The notes under the pieces: generated by a model | Databases searched by the model: none | Seen by the model: only the letters and a program-made list of their open reading frames with translations | What the model was told of the DNA's origin: nothing | Assembly: GCA_963530515.1 (NCBI GenBank) | Contig: CAUSEC010000013.1 | Location: forward strand, 70,723-134,722 | Source: CBFFRJ01 sp963530515 | GTDB lineage: Bacteria; Pseudomonadota; Gammaproteobacteria; Enterobacterales; Enterobacteriaceae | DNA: 64,000 nt | Direction: 5' to 3' | Made by a program: the position numbers and the translations under genes | In this document: piece after piece, positions 18,285 through 27,106 of the stretch | Layout: the number at the start of each line of letters is the position of its first letter | Numbering within the stretch: position 1 is the stretch's first letter

Positions 18285-19570
18285 TGAAAAAAGTGCTTTT
18301 AAGCGCCGCAGTCTCCGCTACCCTGGGCCTCACCGCGCTGCCATCCCTGGCGCAAGATGTTGATTTACGTATGTCCTGGTGGGGCGGCAACGGCCGTCAC
18401 CAGGTCACACTGAAAGCGTTAGAAGAGTTTCACAAAGCGAATCCGGATATCACCGTGAAAGCGGAATACACCGGCTGGGACGGGCACTTATCCCGTCTGA
18501 CGACCCAGATTGCGGGCGGCACTGAGCCGGACGTGATGCAAACCAACTGGAACTGGCTGCCTATTTTCTCGAAAAATGGCGATGGCTTTTACGATCTGAA
18601 CAAAATGAAGGACGTGATCGACTTAAGCCAGTTTGACCCGAAAGAGCTACAGTCCACCACGGTTGACGGCAAGCTCAACGGCATTCCTATCTCCGTGACC
18701 GCGCGCGTCTTCTACTTCAACGATGAAACCTGGAAGAAAGCGGGCGTGGCGTACCCGAATACCTGGGATGAGCTGATGGCGGCGGGGAAAACCTTCGAAA
18801 GCAAGCTGGGTAAAGAGTACTACCCGGTGGTGCTGGAACATCAGGACACGCTGGCGCTGCTGAATTCGTACATGATTCAGAAGTACAACATCCCGGCGGT
18901 GGATGAGAAGGCGAAGAAATTCTCCTACAGCAAAGAGCAGTGGGTGGAGTTTTTCCAGACCTACAAAAAGCTGGTCGACAGCCACGTGATGCCCGACACC
19001 AAATACTATGCTTCCTTCGGCAAGAGCAACATGTATGAGATGAAGCCGTGGATTCAGGGAGAGTGGGGCGGCACCTATATGTGGAACTCCACCATTACCA
19101 AATACTCCGACAACCTCAAGCCACCGGCGAAACTTGAGTTAGGCAAGTACCCGATGCTGCCGGGTGCTACCGATGCGGGTCTGTTTTTCAAACCTGCACA
19201 AATGCTTTCTATCGGAAAATCGACGAAAAACCCGCAAGCGGCGGCGAAAGTGATTAATTTCCTGCTGAACAGCAAAGAGGGTGTTGAAACGCTGGGGCTG
19301 GAGCGCGGCGTACCGTTGAGCAAAGCGGCGGTGGAAATCCTGACCCAGAACGGCACCATCAAAGAGGCTGACCCTTCAGTGGCGGGCCTGCGTCTGGCGC
19401 AGTCTCTGCCAGCGAAACTCTCAGTTTCACCGTACTTTGATGACCCGCAAATCGTGGCCCAGTTTGGTACCGCCCTGCAGTACATCGATTACGGACAAAA
19501 AAGCGTTGAAGAAACGGCAATGGATTTCCAGCGCCAGGCTGAACGCATCCTGAAGCGCGCGATGCGCTAA
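18284..19570 (+). CDS. togB: Oligogalacturonide-binding periplasmic protein TogB
   Basis: A 428-residue extracellular solute-binding protein, family 1. It has a signal peptide (MKKVLLSAAVSATLGLTALPSLA) and a mature start at QDVDLRMSWWGGNGRHQ. It captures oligogalacturonides in the periplasm and hands them to TogMN. Its start overlaps the togA stop, which excludes the longer upstream in-frame start at 18227. It ends the tog transcript, with a terminator 22 bp on. Confidence 0.91.
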   Translation: MKKVLLSAAVSATLGLTALPSLAQDVDLRMSWWGGNGRHQVTLKALEEFHKANPDITVKAEYTGWDGHLSRLTTQIAGGTEPDVMQTNWNWLPIFSKNGDGFYDLNKMKDVIDLSQFDPKELQSTTVDGKLNGIPISVTARVFYFNDETWKKAGVAYPNTWDELMAAGKTFESKLGKEYYPVVLEHQDTLALLNSYMIQKYNIPAVDEKAKKFSYSKEQWVEFFQTYKKLVDSHVMPDTKYYASFGKSNMYEMKPWIQGEWGGTYMWNSTITKYSDNLKPPAKLELGKYPMLPGATDAGLFFKPAQMLSIGKSTKNPQAAAKVINFLLNSKEGVETLGLERGVPLSKAAVEILTQNGTIKEADPSVAGLRLAQSLPAKLSVSPYFDDPQIVAQFGTALQYIDYGQKSVEETAMDFQRQAERILKRAMR

Positions 19571-19591
19571 CTCACTGTTTGTTTATTAAAA

Positions 19592-19622
19592 AAGGCTTCC
19601 CCGACGAGCGGGGGAGCCTTTT
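19592..19622 (+). terminator. Rho-independent terminator between togB and ogl
   Basis: An 11-bp stem (AAGGCTTCCCC with GGGGGAGCCTT, one wobble pair) closing with TTTT. Read-through into ogl, 49 bp further, remains possible. Confidence 0.75.
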
Positions 19623-19670
19623 CTCTCCCTCATTGCATCCGTCTGAATGTGTCACAACAAGGAGTACAAA

Positions 19671-20828
19671 ATGGCTAAAGGTATGCGGGTAGAACTTAAC
19701 TATGATGTCAGTCGCGATCCCGATACCGGTGCAGAAGTCACCCGCTTAACCCCGCCGGACGTGCTTTGCCATCGGAACTATTTCTATCAAAAATGTTTTA
19801 CCTCTCAGGGCGATAAGCTGCTGTTTGCCGGGGAATTTGATGGTCACTGGAACTACTACCTGCTGGATATCGCCAAAGCCGAAGCCATCCAGCTCACCGA
19901 AGGTCCGGGGGATAATACTTTCGGCGGTTTCCTCTCTGCGGATGACAAATCGCTGTTTTATGTGAAAAACGACCGCTCGCTGTTGCAGGTGGATCTGGCG
20001 ACCCAGGATGAGCGCGAAATTTATCGCGTACCGGACGACCAGGTCGGTTACGGCACCTGGGTGGCCAACAGTGATTGCACAAGCCTTGTGGGCATCGAAA
20101 TTGCCAAAGCGGACTGGACACCGCTCAACGACTGGAAGATTTTCCGCGAATTCTTCTACAAGCGCCCGCACTGCCGTTTGCTGCGCATCGATTTGCAGAC
20201 CGGTGAAAGCCGGATTATTCACCAGGAAAAATTGTGGCTCGGCCACCCGATTTACCGGCCTTTTGATGACAACACCGTCGCGTTTTGCCACGAAGGCCCG
20301 CACGACCTGGTGGATGCCCGAATGTGGCTGGTCGACGAAGATGGCCGCAATATGCGTAAAGTGAAAACCCACGCCGAAGGGGAAAGCTGCACCCATGAAT
20401 TCTGGGTACCGGATGGTTCCGCGCTTATCTATGTCTCTTACCTGAAAGGGCAAAAAGGGCGTTCGATTTGCCGGTTTGACCCGCAAACCGGGGTCAATGA
20501 AGAGGTGATGCCGATGCCAGCCTGTTCACACCTGATGAGTAATTTCGATGGCTCGCTGCTGGTGGGTGATGGCTCAGGTACGCCGGAAGATGTCAAAGAT
20601 ACCGACGGCTACACCATCGAAAACGACCCGTATTTGTATGGCTTTGACGTGGCGAAGAAAGAGACATTCCGCATTGCCCGCCACGATACCTCGTGGGCAA
20701 CCATTGCCAACAGCCGCCAGGTGACGCACCCGCACCCCTCTTTCACACCGGATAACAAAGCCGTGCTGTTCAGTTCAGATAAAGACGGGAAACCTGCGCT
20801 GTATCTGGCGAAACTGCCAACGGTATAA
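19671..20828 (+). CDS. ogl: Oligogalacturonate lyase Ogl
   Basis: A 385-residue cytoplasmic lyase (family 22 type, seven-bladed propeller) that cleaves oligogalacturonides into the unsaturated monomer that feeds 2-keto-3-deoxygluconate metabolism. Family blocks are clear: PPDVLCHRNYFYQK (28-41), CHEGPHDLVDARMW (206-219), CTHEFWVPDGS and RQVTHPHPSFTPDNKAVLFSSD. The histidines in these blocks are the expected metal and substrate ligands. The ATG at 19671 follows AAGGAG and gives the usual MAKG start. No further pectin genes are in the window. Confidence 0.94.
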   Translation: MAKGMRVELNYDVSRDPDTGAEVTRLTPPDVLCHRNYFYQKCFTSQGDKLLFAGEFDGHWNYYLLDIAKAEAIQLTEGPGDNTFGGFLSADDKSLFYVKNDRSLLQVDLATQDEREIYRVPDDQVGYGTWVANSDCTSLVGIEIAKADWTPLNDWKIFREFFYKRPHCRLLRIDLQTGESRIIHQEKLWLGHPIYRPFDDNTVAFCHEGPHDLVDARMWLVDEDGRNMRKVKTHAEGESCTHEFWVPDGSALIYVSYLKGQKGRSICRFDPQTGVNEEVMPMPACSHLMSNFDGSLLVGDGSGTPEDVKDTDGYTIENDPYLYGFDVAKKETFRIARHDTSWATIANSRQVTHPHPSFTPDNKAVLFSSDKDGKPALYLAKLPTV

Positions 20829-20886
20829 GCTGCTCGGACGCTTAGGGTCGAGGGCTCCCCACAACGAAATGCGAGCACGGACGGCT

Positions 20887-21262
20887 CCCTCTCCTCTTTG
20901 GGGAGAGGGCTGGGGTGAGGGGGAATATGTGGCTCTGATGGTCATTCCGTTCACCTTATGTTCCTTGCTTCTCTGTCGCGCCAGAACCCGTGAACGTGCC
21001 AGGGTGGCTCGCCGCCACCACCCTGGCGACCCGGGCTCCCGGCAAGAAAATCGCCGCTGACGCGGTCCACTCAGCGTATACCTCCAGGCTTATCGGGGAC
21101 GGGCGGATGAAACGTCCCTGTAAAGCCGCCCTCGCCGCGCATCCATGCGCGTCGCCCCGGCCTTGCGGATACGCTTCGTCGATTTTCAGCCGGACCCAGT
21201 CATCGCGGTGACTGTGTTGTTCTCACTGCGCAGTGTTATCGCTGCAAAACGTAAGATTACTG
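20887..21262 (+). repeat. Composite dispersed repeat, copy 2
   Basis: Begins with the palindrome CCCTCTCCTCTTTGGGGAGAGGG (20887 on) and a GGGTGAGGGGGA tail, then AATATGTGGCTCTGATG, then about 320 bp shared with copies 1 and 3. Stem 20998-21007 pairs perfectly with 21018-21027. The end near 21262 is set by loss of similarity after GTTATCGCTGCAAAACGTAA. It fills the gap between ogl and the nitroreductase gene; I see no gene in it. Confidence 0.87.
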
Positions 21263-21272
21263 TCCGTGCCCA

Positions 21273-21926
21273 TCAAATAAACGTAAACACATCCTCACGT
21301 GGCAAACGAGACTTCGGCAGCGCGGCGTTAAAGTCCTTCTCGCTGCGATACCCCAGCGACACCAGCACCACGCTGGTCAGCCCTTTTTCACGCAGGCCGA
21401 GGGAGAGATCCAGTTCACGCTGATCAAACCCTTCCATTGGCGTCGCGTCAATACCGAGCATCGCCGCACCCAGCAGCAGGCCGCCGAGGGCCAGATAAAC
21501 CTGTTTTTCCATCCACTGCGGCACGTCGCGGGACTCATAGCGGTGCATATCCACATAGGAGCGGCGGCTCTTGTCCTGACCGGCCTGCGCGCCGTCGGCC
21601 ACGAAACGTCCCTGGCTATTCTCCTGGGCGAGTACGTTTTGCAGGTGCTGTTCGGTGATGTCGGTGCGCATGCACAGGGCAATCACGTGGGAGGCATTCA
21701 GTACTTTGGGTTCGTTGTAAACGAAGGCGCCGGTAGTGGATTTGGCGATGGCTTCGCGACCTTCCGGGGTGGAGGCCACGACGAAGTGCCACGGCTGGGA
21801 GTTCACGGAAGACGGGCTGTTGTGCAGCACGTTCAGCAGGGTATCAATCAGGTCCTGAGGGAGTGTCTTACCGGGTTCAAAAGCCTTCACGGTATGACGG
21901 GCAACCACCGCATCATCTAAGGTCAT
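21273..21926 (-). CDS. NfsB-like oxygen-insensitive NAD(P)H nitroreductase
   Basis: A 217-residue FMN-dependent nitroreductase, the family's usual size. It has the FMN-site block RHTVKAF, the NSPSSVNSQPWHFVVA segment and a C-terminal LPKSRLPREDVF, all like E. coli NfsB but clearly diverged. It would reduce nitroaromatics or quinones with two electrons. I prefer the ATG at 21926 (AGGAG with 7-base spacing) over the adjacent 21929. It is divergent from a LysR-type gene, a common regulator-target layout. Confidence 0.85.
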   Translation of the reverse strand: MTLDDAVVARHTVKAFEPGKTLPQDLIDTLLNVLHNSPSSVNSQPWHFVVASTPEGREAIAKSTTGAFVYNEPKVLNASHVIALCMRTDITEQHLQNVLAQENSQGRFVADGAQAGQDKSRRSYVDMHRYESRDVPQWMEKQVYLALGGLLLGAAMLGIDATPMEGFDQRELDLSLGLREKGLTSVVLVSLGYRSEKDFNAALPKSRLPREDVFTFI

Positions 21927-22133
21927 CATGTCTCTCCTGGCGCAAAAAATGAAAGTAAGGGGCGTGTCGCCCCGTCTGGTGGGTCGAGAATAAACGCAAA
22001 TGAAGGTGAGATAAATCGCCCTAATCGAGCAGCACTTTCACATTTGCAGTGAAAATACTCCTCGTTTCCCCTGTGCTCAGCGGATTTTTTCTGGCACAAA
22101 GAGGGCTACTCGTCCTTCGGCCTGGGAGCCACC

Positions 22134-23063
22134 ATGATCCGCCTCGAAGATGTCACGTTGTTTGTTCGTTCTGCGGCGCTGGGCAGTTTTTCCAATGCGG
22201 CGCGGGAAGCGGGTTTGCTGCCGGGCCAGGTCAGTGCCGCCGTGCACCGGCTGGAGCGTGATCTTGATAAGCGTCTGTTTGTACGCTCCACCCGCAGCCT
22301 GCGCCTGACGTCGGAAGGGGAAAAGTACCTGCCCTTTGCCCAGGAGATGCTGGCGGTGGTGCAGGCGGGGGCGGAGAGTCTGCACAGCAGTGAGGATGAC
22401 ATCCAGGGCGAGCTGCGTGTCGCAGTGCCGTCGGACATTGGCCGCAACGTCCTGCTGCCGCTCATTACCCGCTTTTGCGAGCAGCATCCGAAAGTATCGC
22501 TGCGCCTCTCGCTCTCAGACCAAATCAGCGATGTATTTCGCGACCCGGTGGACATTGCTATTCGCTACGGCGTGCTCGATAACAGCAGCTACGTGGCGCT
22601 GCCGCTGGCGGAGGATAACCGCCGGGTGCTGGCCGCCTCACCGGCTTATCTGGCAACACACGGCAGGCCGCAGACTCTCGACGATATCGTTAACCACCAC
22701 TGCCTGCTGTTCACCATGAACAGCCACGTCTATGACAAATGGAGCTTTCCCCAGGACGGCATGCGCCGCCAGCTGATCGTCAAAAGCCGGATGCTGTGCG
22801 ACGATGCGGACGTCGCCCGCCGCTGGGCCATCGACGGCATGGGCATTGTCTACAAATCCTGGATTGATATCAGTGAAGACGTTCAGGAAGGAAGACTCGA
22901 AGTACTGTTACCGCAGCACCCCGGCGAAGCGGCACCGCTGAACCTGATTTGCCCGCACCGTAAGCAGTTCTCCCCGGCGATTCGTCAGCTGCACGGCACC
23001 TTGCGTGAACATCTGCGTGCCATCACCGCGCAACTCAGCACGCTGGCTGTCTTTCGTTCATAG
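22134..23063 (+). CDS. LysR-family regulator next to the nitroreductase gene
   Basis: A 309-residue LysR regulator. The winged helix-turn-helix is at about residues 1-60 (SFSNAAREAGLLPGQVSAAVHRLERDL) and the effector domain has the CRG-type layout PSDIGRNVLLPLI. It is divergent from the nfsB-like gene with 207 bp between them, so it probably controls it. An aldo-keto reductase gene follows on the same strand after 199 bp and might also be a target. Confidence 0.85.
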   Translation: MIRLEDVTLFVRSAALGSFSNAAREAGLLPGQVSAAVHRLERDLDKRLFVRSTRSLRLTSEGEKYLPFAQEMLAVVQAGAESLHSSEDDIQGELRVAVPSDIGRNVLLPLITRFCEQHPKVSLRLSLSDQISDVFRDPVDIAIRYGVLDNSSYVALPLAEDNRRVLAASPAYLATHGRPQTLDDIVNHHCLLFTMNSHVYDKWSFPQDGMRRQLIVKSRMLCDDADVARRWAIDGMGIVYKSWIDISEDVQEGRLEVLLPQHPGEAAPLNLICPHRKQFSPAIRQLHGTLREHLRAITAQLSTLAVFRS

Positions 23064-23262
23064 CCCCTGTGCATCTAAGGATGCGCAAAATTGAGCATTC
23101 TAAAAGTCACATTTTGCCAACCCGCAACAGGACGATAAGCGACTATTGTGTAGGGCACACAAAAAATCAGGGTTCCGGTTCAGTGATGAACCGTTCATTG
23201 TCGCCCGGACTGAACAGGCAAGGAGCGCACACGTCAGTCTGTCATCTGAAAGGTAGTTGCAC

Positions 23263-24216
23263 ATGACTTTACGTACATTAGGCACCACGGGTTTACAGAT
23301 CCCCGCGCTGGTTTTTGGCGGTAACGTATTTGGCTGGACCGTAGATGAGAAGCAGAGTTTCAGTTTGCTGGACGCGCTGCTGGAAAGAGGCTTAACCGCC
23401 ATCGACACCGCTGACGTTTACTCATCATGGGCGCCGGGCAACAAAGGCGGCGAATCCGAGACCATTATCGGTAAATGGCTGGCGGCTCATCCGGGCGCGC
23501 GCGACAAGGTCACACTGTTTACCAAAGTGGGTTCGGATTTGGGGGAACCGGGTAAAAAAGGGCTCTCCGGCCGCTGGATTGCGCAGGCGGTAGAAGACTC
23601 TCTGCGCCGTCTGCAAACCGACCATATCGACCTCTACTTCTCCCACTGGCCGGATAACGACACCCCGTACGAAGAAACCCTGGCGGCCTATGAAAAGCTG
23701 CTGAAAGCCGGGAAAATCCGCGCCGTCGGTGCCTCGAATCTCAACGCCGAACAGCTTCAGGCCTCCCTGAAGGCAGCGGATGAAAAATCGCTGCCGCGCT
23801 ACCAGGTGCTGCAACCGGAATACAACCTGTACGACCGCGAAAGCTTCGAAGGGGCATTGCAGGATTTGACCGTGCGGGAAAACATTGGCGTGGTGACCTA
23901 CTACAGCCTGGCCTCCGGGTTCCTCTCCGGTAAATACCGCAGCGAGAAAGATTTAAGCCAGAGCCAGCGCGGGCAGGGCATCGGTAAGTACCTCAATGAC
24001 AAGGGGTTCCGCATCCTGGCGGCACTGGATGAGGTGGCGGGTGCGCATAACGTGAAACCGGCAGAAGTGGCGCTGGCGTGGCTGATTGCCCAGTCAGGCG
24101 TGACCGCACCGATTGCCAGTGCGACTAAAATCCCGCAGGTGGACAGCTTCGTCACCGCCCTTTCCCTGACGCTCTCCGCCGAGGAAATTGCGGCACTGAA
24201 CCACGCGGGCAAGTAA
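23263..24216 (+). CDS. Aldo/keto reductase
   Basis: A 317-residue NADPH-dependent (beta/alpha)8 oxidoreductase. The catalytic tetrad is recognisable: Asp in AIDTADVYSSW with Tyr close behind, Lys in VTLFTKVGSD and His in DLYFSHWPD. The start MTLRTLGTTGLQIPALVFGGN is typical of the YajO/YghZ-like class. The natural substrate is unknown. The ATG at 23263 is chosen for its GAAAGG ribosome site; a TTG two codons upstream is unlikely. Confidence 0.86.
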   Translation: MTLRTLGTTGLQIPALVFGGNVFGWTVDEKQSFSLLDALLERGLTAIDTADVYSSWAPGNKGGESETIIGKWLAAHPGARDKVTLFTKVGSDLGEPGKKGLSGRWIAQAVEDSLRRLQTDHIDLYFSHWPDNDTPYEETLAAYEKLLKAGKIRAVGASNLNAEQLQASLKAADEKSLPRYQVLQPEYNLYDRESFEGALQDLTVRENIGVVTYYSLASGFLSGKYRSEKDLSQSQRGQGIGKYLNDKGFRILAALDEVAGAHNVKPAEVALAWLIAQSGVTAPIASATKIPQVDSFVTALSLTLSAEEIAALNHAGK

Positions 24217-24219
24217 ACC

Positions 24220-24249
24220 AAAAACGCACCTGGTGTAATGCCAGGTGCG
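24220..24249 (-). terminator. Terminator for the cupin gene
   Basis: A perfect 9-bp stem (CGCACCTGG with CCAGGTGCG, 7-base loop). Read leftward it is followed by TTTTT, so it ends the leftward cupin transcript. On the other strand the T-run is poor. Confidence 0.8.
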
Positions 24250-24258
24250 GTTGACGGC

Positions 24259-24654
24259 TTATTTACGGTATTGCTCGTCTGACACCTGCTCAAGCCAGGT
24301 CACCGGGCTGCCGTTTTGCGACTCCGCAATGGCGATATGGGTCATGGCGTTATCCGGCGTTGCGCCGTGCCAGTGCTTCACGTCTTCCGGTATCCAGACG
24401 ATATCGCCTTGATTCATCTCCTGAATCTCTTCGCCTTCACACTGAATCCAGCCTTTGCCGTGGGTGATAATTAACGTCTGCCCGAGCGGATGCGTGTGCC
24501 ACGCCGTGCGGGCACCGGGCTCAAAGGTGACGGTTGCACCGCCCACACGGGCAGGGGCTTGTGCGCTGAACGGGGAGTCAATACGCACACGGCCCGTGAA
24601 GTAATCTTTTGGGCCAGCGGCTGAGGGCACGGACGCACTACGGGTAATCTTCAT
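24259..24654 (-). CDS. Small cupin-domain protein
   Basis: A 131-residue single-domain cupin. Motif 1 is WHTHPLGQTLIITHGKG (His, His, Gln in place of Glu) and motif 2 is GDIVWIPEDVKHWHGA, giving metal-ligand histidines. Proteins of this kind (carboxymuconolactone-decarboxylase-associated or YhhW-like cupins) often sit in redox operons; the reaction is unknown. The ATG at 24654 follows GGAGAAAGAG. It is divergent from a LysR-type gene, its likely regulator. Confidence 0.82.
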   Translation of the reverse strand: MKITRSASVPSAAGPKDYFTGRVRIDSPFSAQAPARVGGATVTFEPGARTAWHTHPLGQTLIITHGKGWIQCEGEEIQEMNQGDIVWIPEDVKHWHGATPDNAMTHIAIAESQNGSPVTWLEQVSDEQYRK

Positions 24655-24740
24655 CTCTTTCTCCAGAACGCAAAAGGTTGTCGCATTAAGCTTACGCAGC
24701 ATGGGAAGAAGGGGTTAGTGGGTAAAATCAAAAAGGACCT

Positions 24741-25715
24741 ATGAGGCAAATTCATCAATGGCTCAGGTATACTTTTCTTATCTTCCCCTTCGCGTCGGAA
24801 CTGACCGTGCTGAAAGAAAATTTTAATGACCTTATTGCGTTTCTGGTCGTTGCCCAGGAGCGTAGCTTTACCCGTGCTGCCGCCAAACTGGGCGTGTCGC
24901 AATCGGCGCTTAGCCATTCGATGCGCGGGCTGGAAGAGCGAATGGGCATCCGCTTACTGACGCGCACGACGCGCAGCGTGTCGCCCACCGAAGCAGGAGA
25001 GACCCTGCTTGAGCGCATCGGGCCGCATTTTGCCGACATCGAAACCGAACTCAACATGCTCAAAGGCATGCGCGATGTTCCTGCCGGGAACATCCGCATC
25101 ACGGCGGGCGAGCATGCGGTGGATTCGGTACTGTGGCCGGTGCTTAAGGATTTTCTCGCCCGCTGGCCGGATATCAACGTCGAAGTGACCGTCGATAACG
25201 CGCTGGCAGACATCGTGACCCAGCGTTTTGACGCCGGGATCCGGCTGGGGGAATCGGTGGCAAAAGACATGATAGCGATCCCCGTCAGCCCACCGATGCG
25301 CATGGCGATTATTGGCTCGCCGGACTATTTTCGCCGCAACCCGCCGCCGAAAACCCCGGCAGACTTGCAGCATCACCGCTGTGTGAATATGCGGATGGCG
25401 ACGCTGGGGGGCCTGCTGCCGTGGGAGTTCTCAAAAGACGGCAAAGAGTTGAAAGTGCGTGTGGAAGGGCAGCTCACCATCAATGCGCTGCGCCACCGCA
25501 TTGAAGCGGCGGTGTCCGGCGTGGGGCTGGTTTATCTGCCGGAAGATGCCGTTGCCGCAGAGATCGAACGTGGCGAGGTGGTGCGGGTACTGGACGCCTG
25601 GTGCGAGCCTTTCCCCGGTTATTACCTCTACTACCCCAGCCGACGGCAGCATACCGCCGCCTTTTCACTGTTTGTGGAGGCGATGCGCCTTAAAGACGAC
25701 GCGGCAAAACGATAA
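24741..25715 (+). CDS. LysR-family regulator
   Basis: LysR regulator with HTH SFTRAAAKLGVSQSALSHSMRGLEERM and a normal effector domain. Two starts compete. The ATG at 24741 has AGGA upstream but adds 22 residues unlike LysR N-termini. The GTG at 24807 yields MLKENFNDLIAFLVV, a canonical start with GGAA close by; I think 24807 is more likely. It is divergent from the cupin gene. Its 3' end overlaps that of the convergent MFS gene by 26 bp. Confidence 0.82.
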   Translation: MRQIHQWLRYTFLIFPFASELTVLKENFNDLIAFLVVAQERSFTRAAAKLGVSQSALSHSMRGLEERMGIRLLTRTTRSVSPTEAGETLLERIGPHFADIETELNMLKGMRDVPAGNIRITAGEHAVDSVLWPVLKDFLARWPDINVEVTVDNALADIVTQRFDAGIRLGESVAKDMIAIPVSPPMRMAIIGSPDYFRRNPPPKTPADLQHHRCVNMRMATLGGLLPWEFSKDGKELKVRVEGQLTINALRHRIEAAVSGVGLVYLPEDAVAAEIERGEVVRVLDAWCEPFPGYYLYYPSRRQHTAAFSLFVEAMRLKDDAAKR

Positions 25716-26859
25716 TCGCCGCGCTGGCGAGGGTAAAGAGCGCCATGATCCACGCCATCGTCCAGGGCGTGCCGTCACTGAATAGCGCCAGCAGCAGAGA
25801 CGAAACAATGCCGCTGCCGTACTGCAACGAGCCAATCAGCGCTGAAGCAGACCCTACGATGTTGGGCACTTCGTCCAGTGCGGCGGCGGTGGACGTGGCG
25901 GCGATAATGCCGTTCATCGAAAAGTAGACGAACACGCAGGCGACCACGGCAGCAATACCGCCCGCGTGCAGTTTCACCGCCACCGCCAGCAATACCACGG
26001 CCACGGCGGCCACGCTAACGGCTGCCTTCAGTAACGTATCAAGCGGGTAGCGCTGCACCAGCCTGCGGTTCACCATGCTCATGCCCATCACCCCGACAAT
26101 ATTCACCGCGAACAGCCAGCCGTAATACTGCGGGTCGATGCCGTAGAAGCTGATGTAGACCCGTGGTGAGCCGGTGATAAACGCGTAGGCCGCGACGTAA
26201 AAAAAGGTCAGGCTCAGGGTATAACGCATGAACAGGCGGTTTTTCAGTAGCGAACGGTAGTTGCGAAAGGCCCCGCGCAGCGAAGCCGGGGTGCGTTTTT
26301 CCACTGGTAATGTTTCCGGTAGCAGCCACAGCGACAAAAACATCAGCACGCCAATCACCGCCAGCAGCCAAAAGATGGCGTGCCACGAGGTGAAACGGAT
26401 GATTTGCCCGCCCATCAGCGGGCCTGCGATAGGGGCAATCGCCATGACGATGATCAGCGTGGAAAGCATCTGGGCGGCGCGGGTGCGGCTAAAGAGGTCG
26501 CGGATCATTGCGCGTGCCAGCATCGGCCCGGTGCAGGCCCCCATCGCCTGGAAGACGCGCCAGAAGACGATTTCGTTGATAGAGGTAGAATACGCGCAGC
26601 CCAGCGAGCCAATCACAAACAGCACCATGCCGATAAACAACGGCAGCCGACGGCCGAGATGATCGCTGATCGGGCCCCACACCAGTTGGGCAACAGCAAA
26701 TCCTATCAGAAAGCCGGTGACGGTAAGCTCAACGTCACCCTGCAACTCGACGGCCATCACCGGCATGGCGGGTAGATAGATATCCGTCGACAGCGAGGTG
26801 AACGCCATCAACGCGCTAAGGATCGCGACGAACAGCGGCCCGTTTGTGGATGTAGTCAT
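25690..26859 (-). CDS. Bcr/CflA-family drug efflux MFS transporter
   Basis: A 389-residue, 12-helix drug:proton antiporter. It has motif A GPISDHLGRRLPL, motif D-like TDIYLPAMP and the motif C region APIAGPLMGGQII typical of Bcr/CflA proteins. The ATG at 26859 gives MTTSTNGPLFVAILSAL. An in-frame start ten codons earlier is possible. The 3' end overlaps the neighbouring LysR gene on the other strand, so both transcripts run into each other. Confidence 0.86.
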   Translation of the reverse strand: MTTSTNGPLFVAILSALMAFTSLSTDIYLPAMPVMAVELQGDVELTVTGFLIGFAVAQLVWGPISDHLGRRLPLFIGMVLFVIGSLGCAYSTSINEIVFWRVFQAMGACTGPMLARAMIRDLFSRTRAAQMLSTLIIVMAIAPIAGPLMGGQIIRFTSWHAIFWLLAVIGVLMFLSLWLLPETLPVEKRTPASLRGAFRNYRSLLKNRLFMRYTLSLTFFYVAAYAFITGSPRVYISFYGIDPQYYGWLFAVNIVGVMGMSMVNRRLVQRYPLDTLLKAAVSVAAVAVVLLAVAVKLHAGGIAAVVACVFVYFSMNGIIAATSTAAALDEVPNIVGSASALIGSLQYGSGIVSSLLLALFSDGTPWTMAWIMALFTLASAAIIVLPRRL

Positions 26860-26999
26860 AAGATCTCGATTAATAACAGCAGGATGCACCGGCAGAGGAC
26901 GAACGCGCCGGGGCGTAATAGCGGCTATTTTAATCGGATTCGGTGCGGTGATAATCCTGCGAAATCATAATGTGGTTATGAGGTGAGTTCATGAATAGC

Positions 27000-27036
27000 C
27001 CCTCACCCTAACCCTCTCCCCAAAGGGGCGAGGGGA
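27000..27036. repeat. Short GC-rich palindromic repeat
   Basis: CCCTCACCCTAACCCTCTCC, then CAAAGGGGCGAGGGG. Same family as the palindromic ends of the composite repeat, but without the long body. A second, shorter palindrome follows at 27069. Confidence 0.75.
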
Positions 27037-27068
27037 CAGTTTAGTGCGGGCTGGGGCTATGGTTTTCT

Positions 27069-27096
27069 CCCTCTCCCCTATGGGGTGAGGGGCCAT
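27069..27096. repeat. Second short GC-rich palindrome
   Basis: CCCTCTCCCC, TATG, then GGGTGAGGGG. It lies 10 bp from the stop of the leftward LysR gene, so it can also end that transcript. Confidence 0.65.
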
Positions 27097-27106
27097 CCCG
27101 GCACAA

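Noticed and set aside
20990..21211. Small frames beginning MNVPGWLAATTL inside the composite repeats (also at 7222 on the other strand and 55679).
   Set aside because: The reading frame is not kept between copies and the DNA conservation follows hairpins, so protein coding is unlikely.
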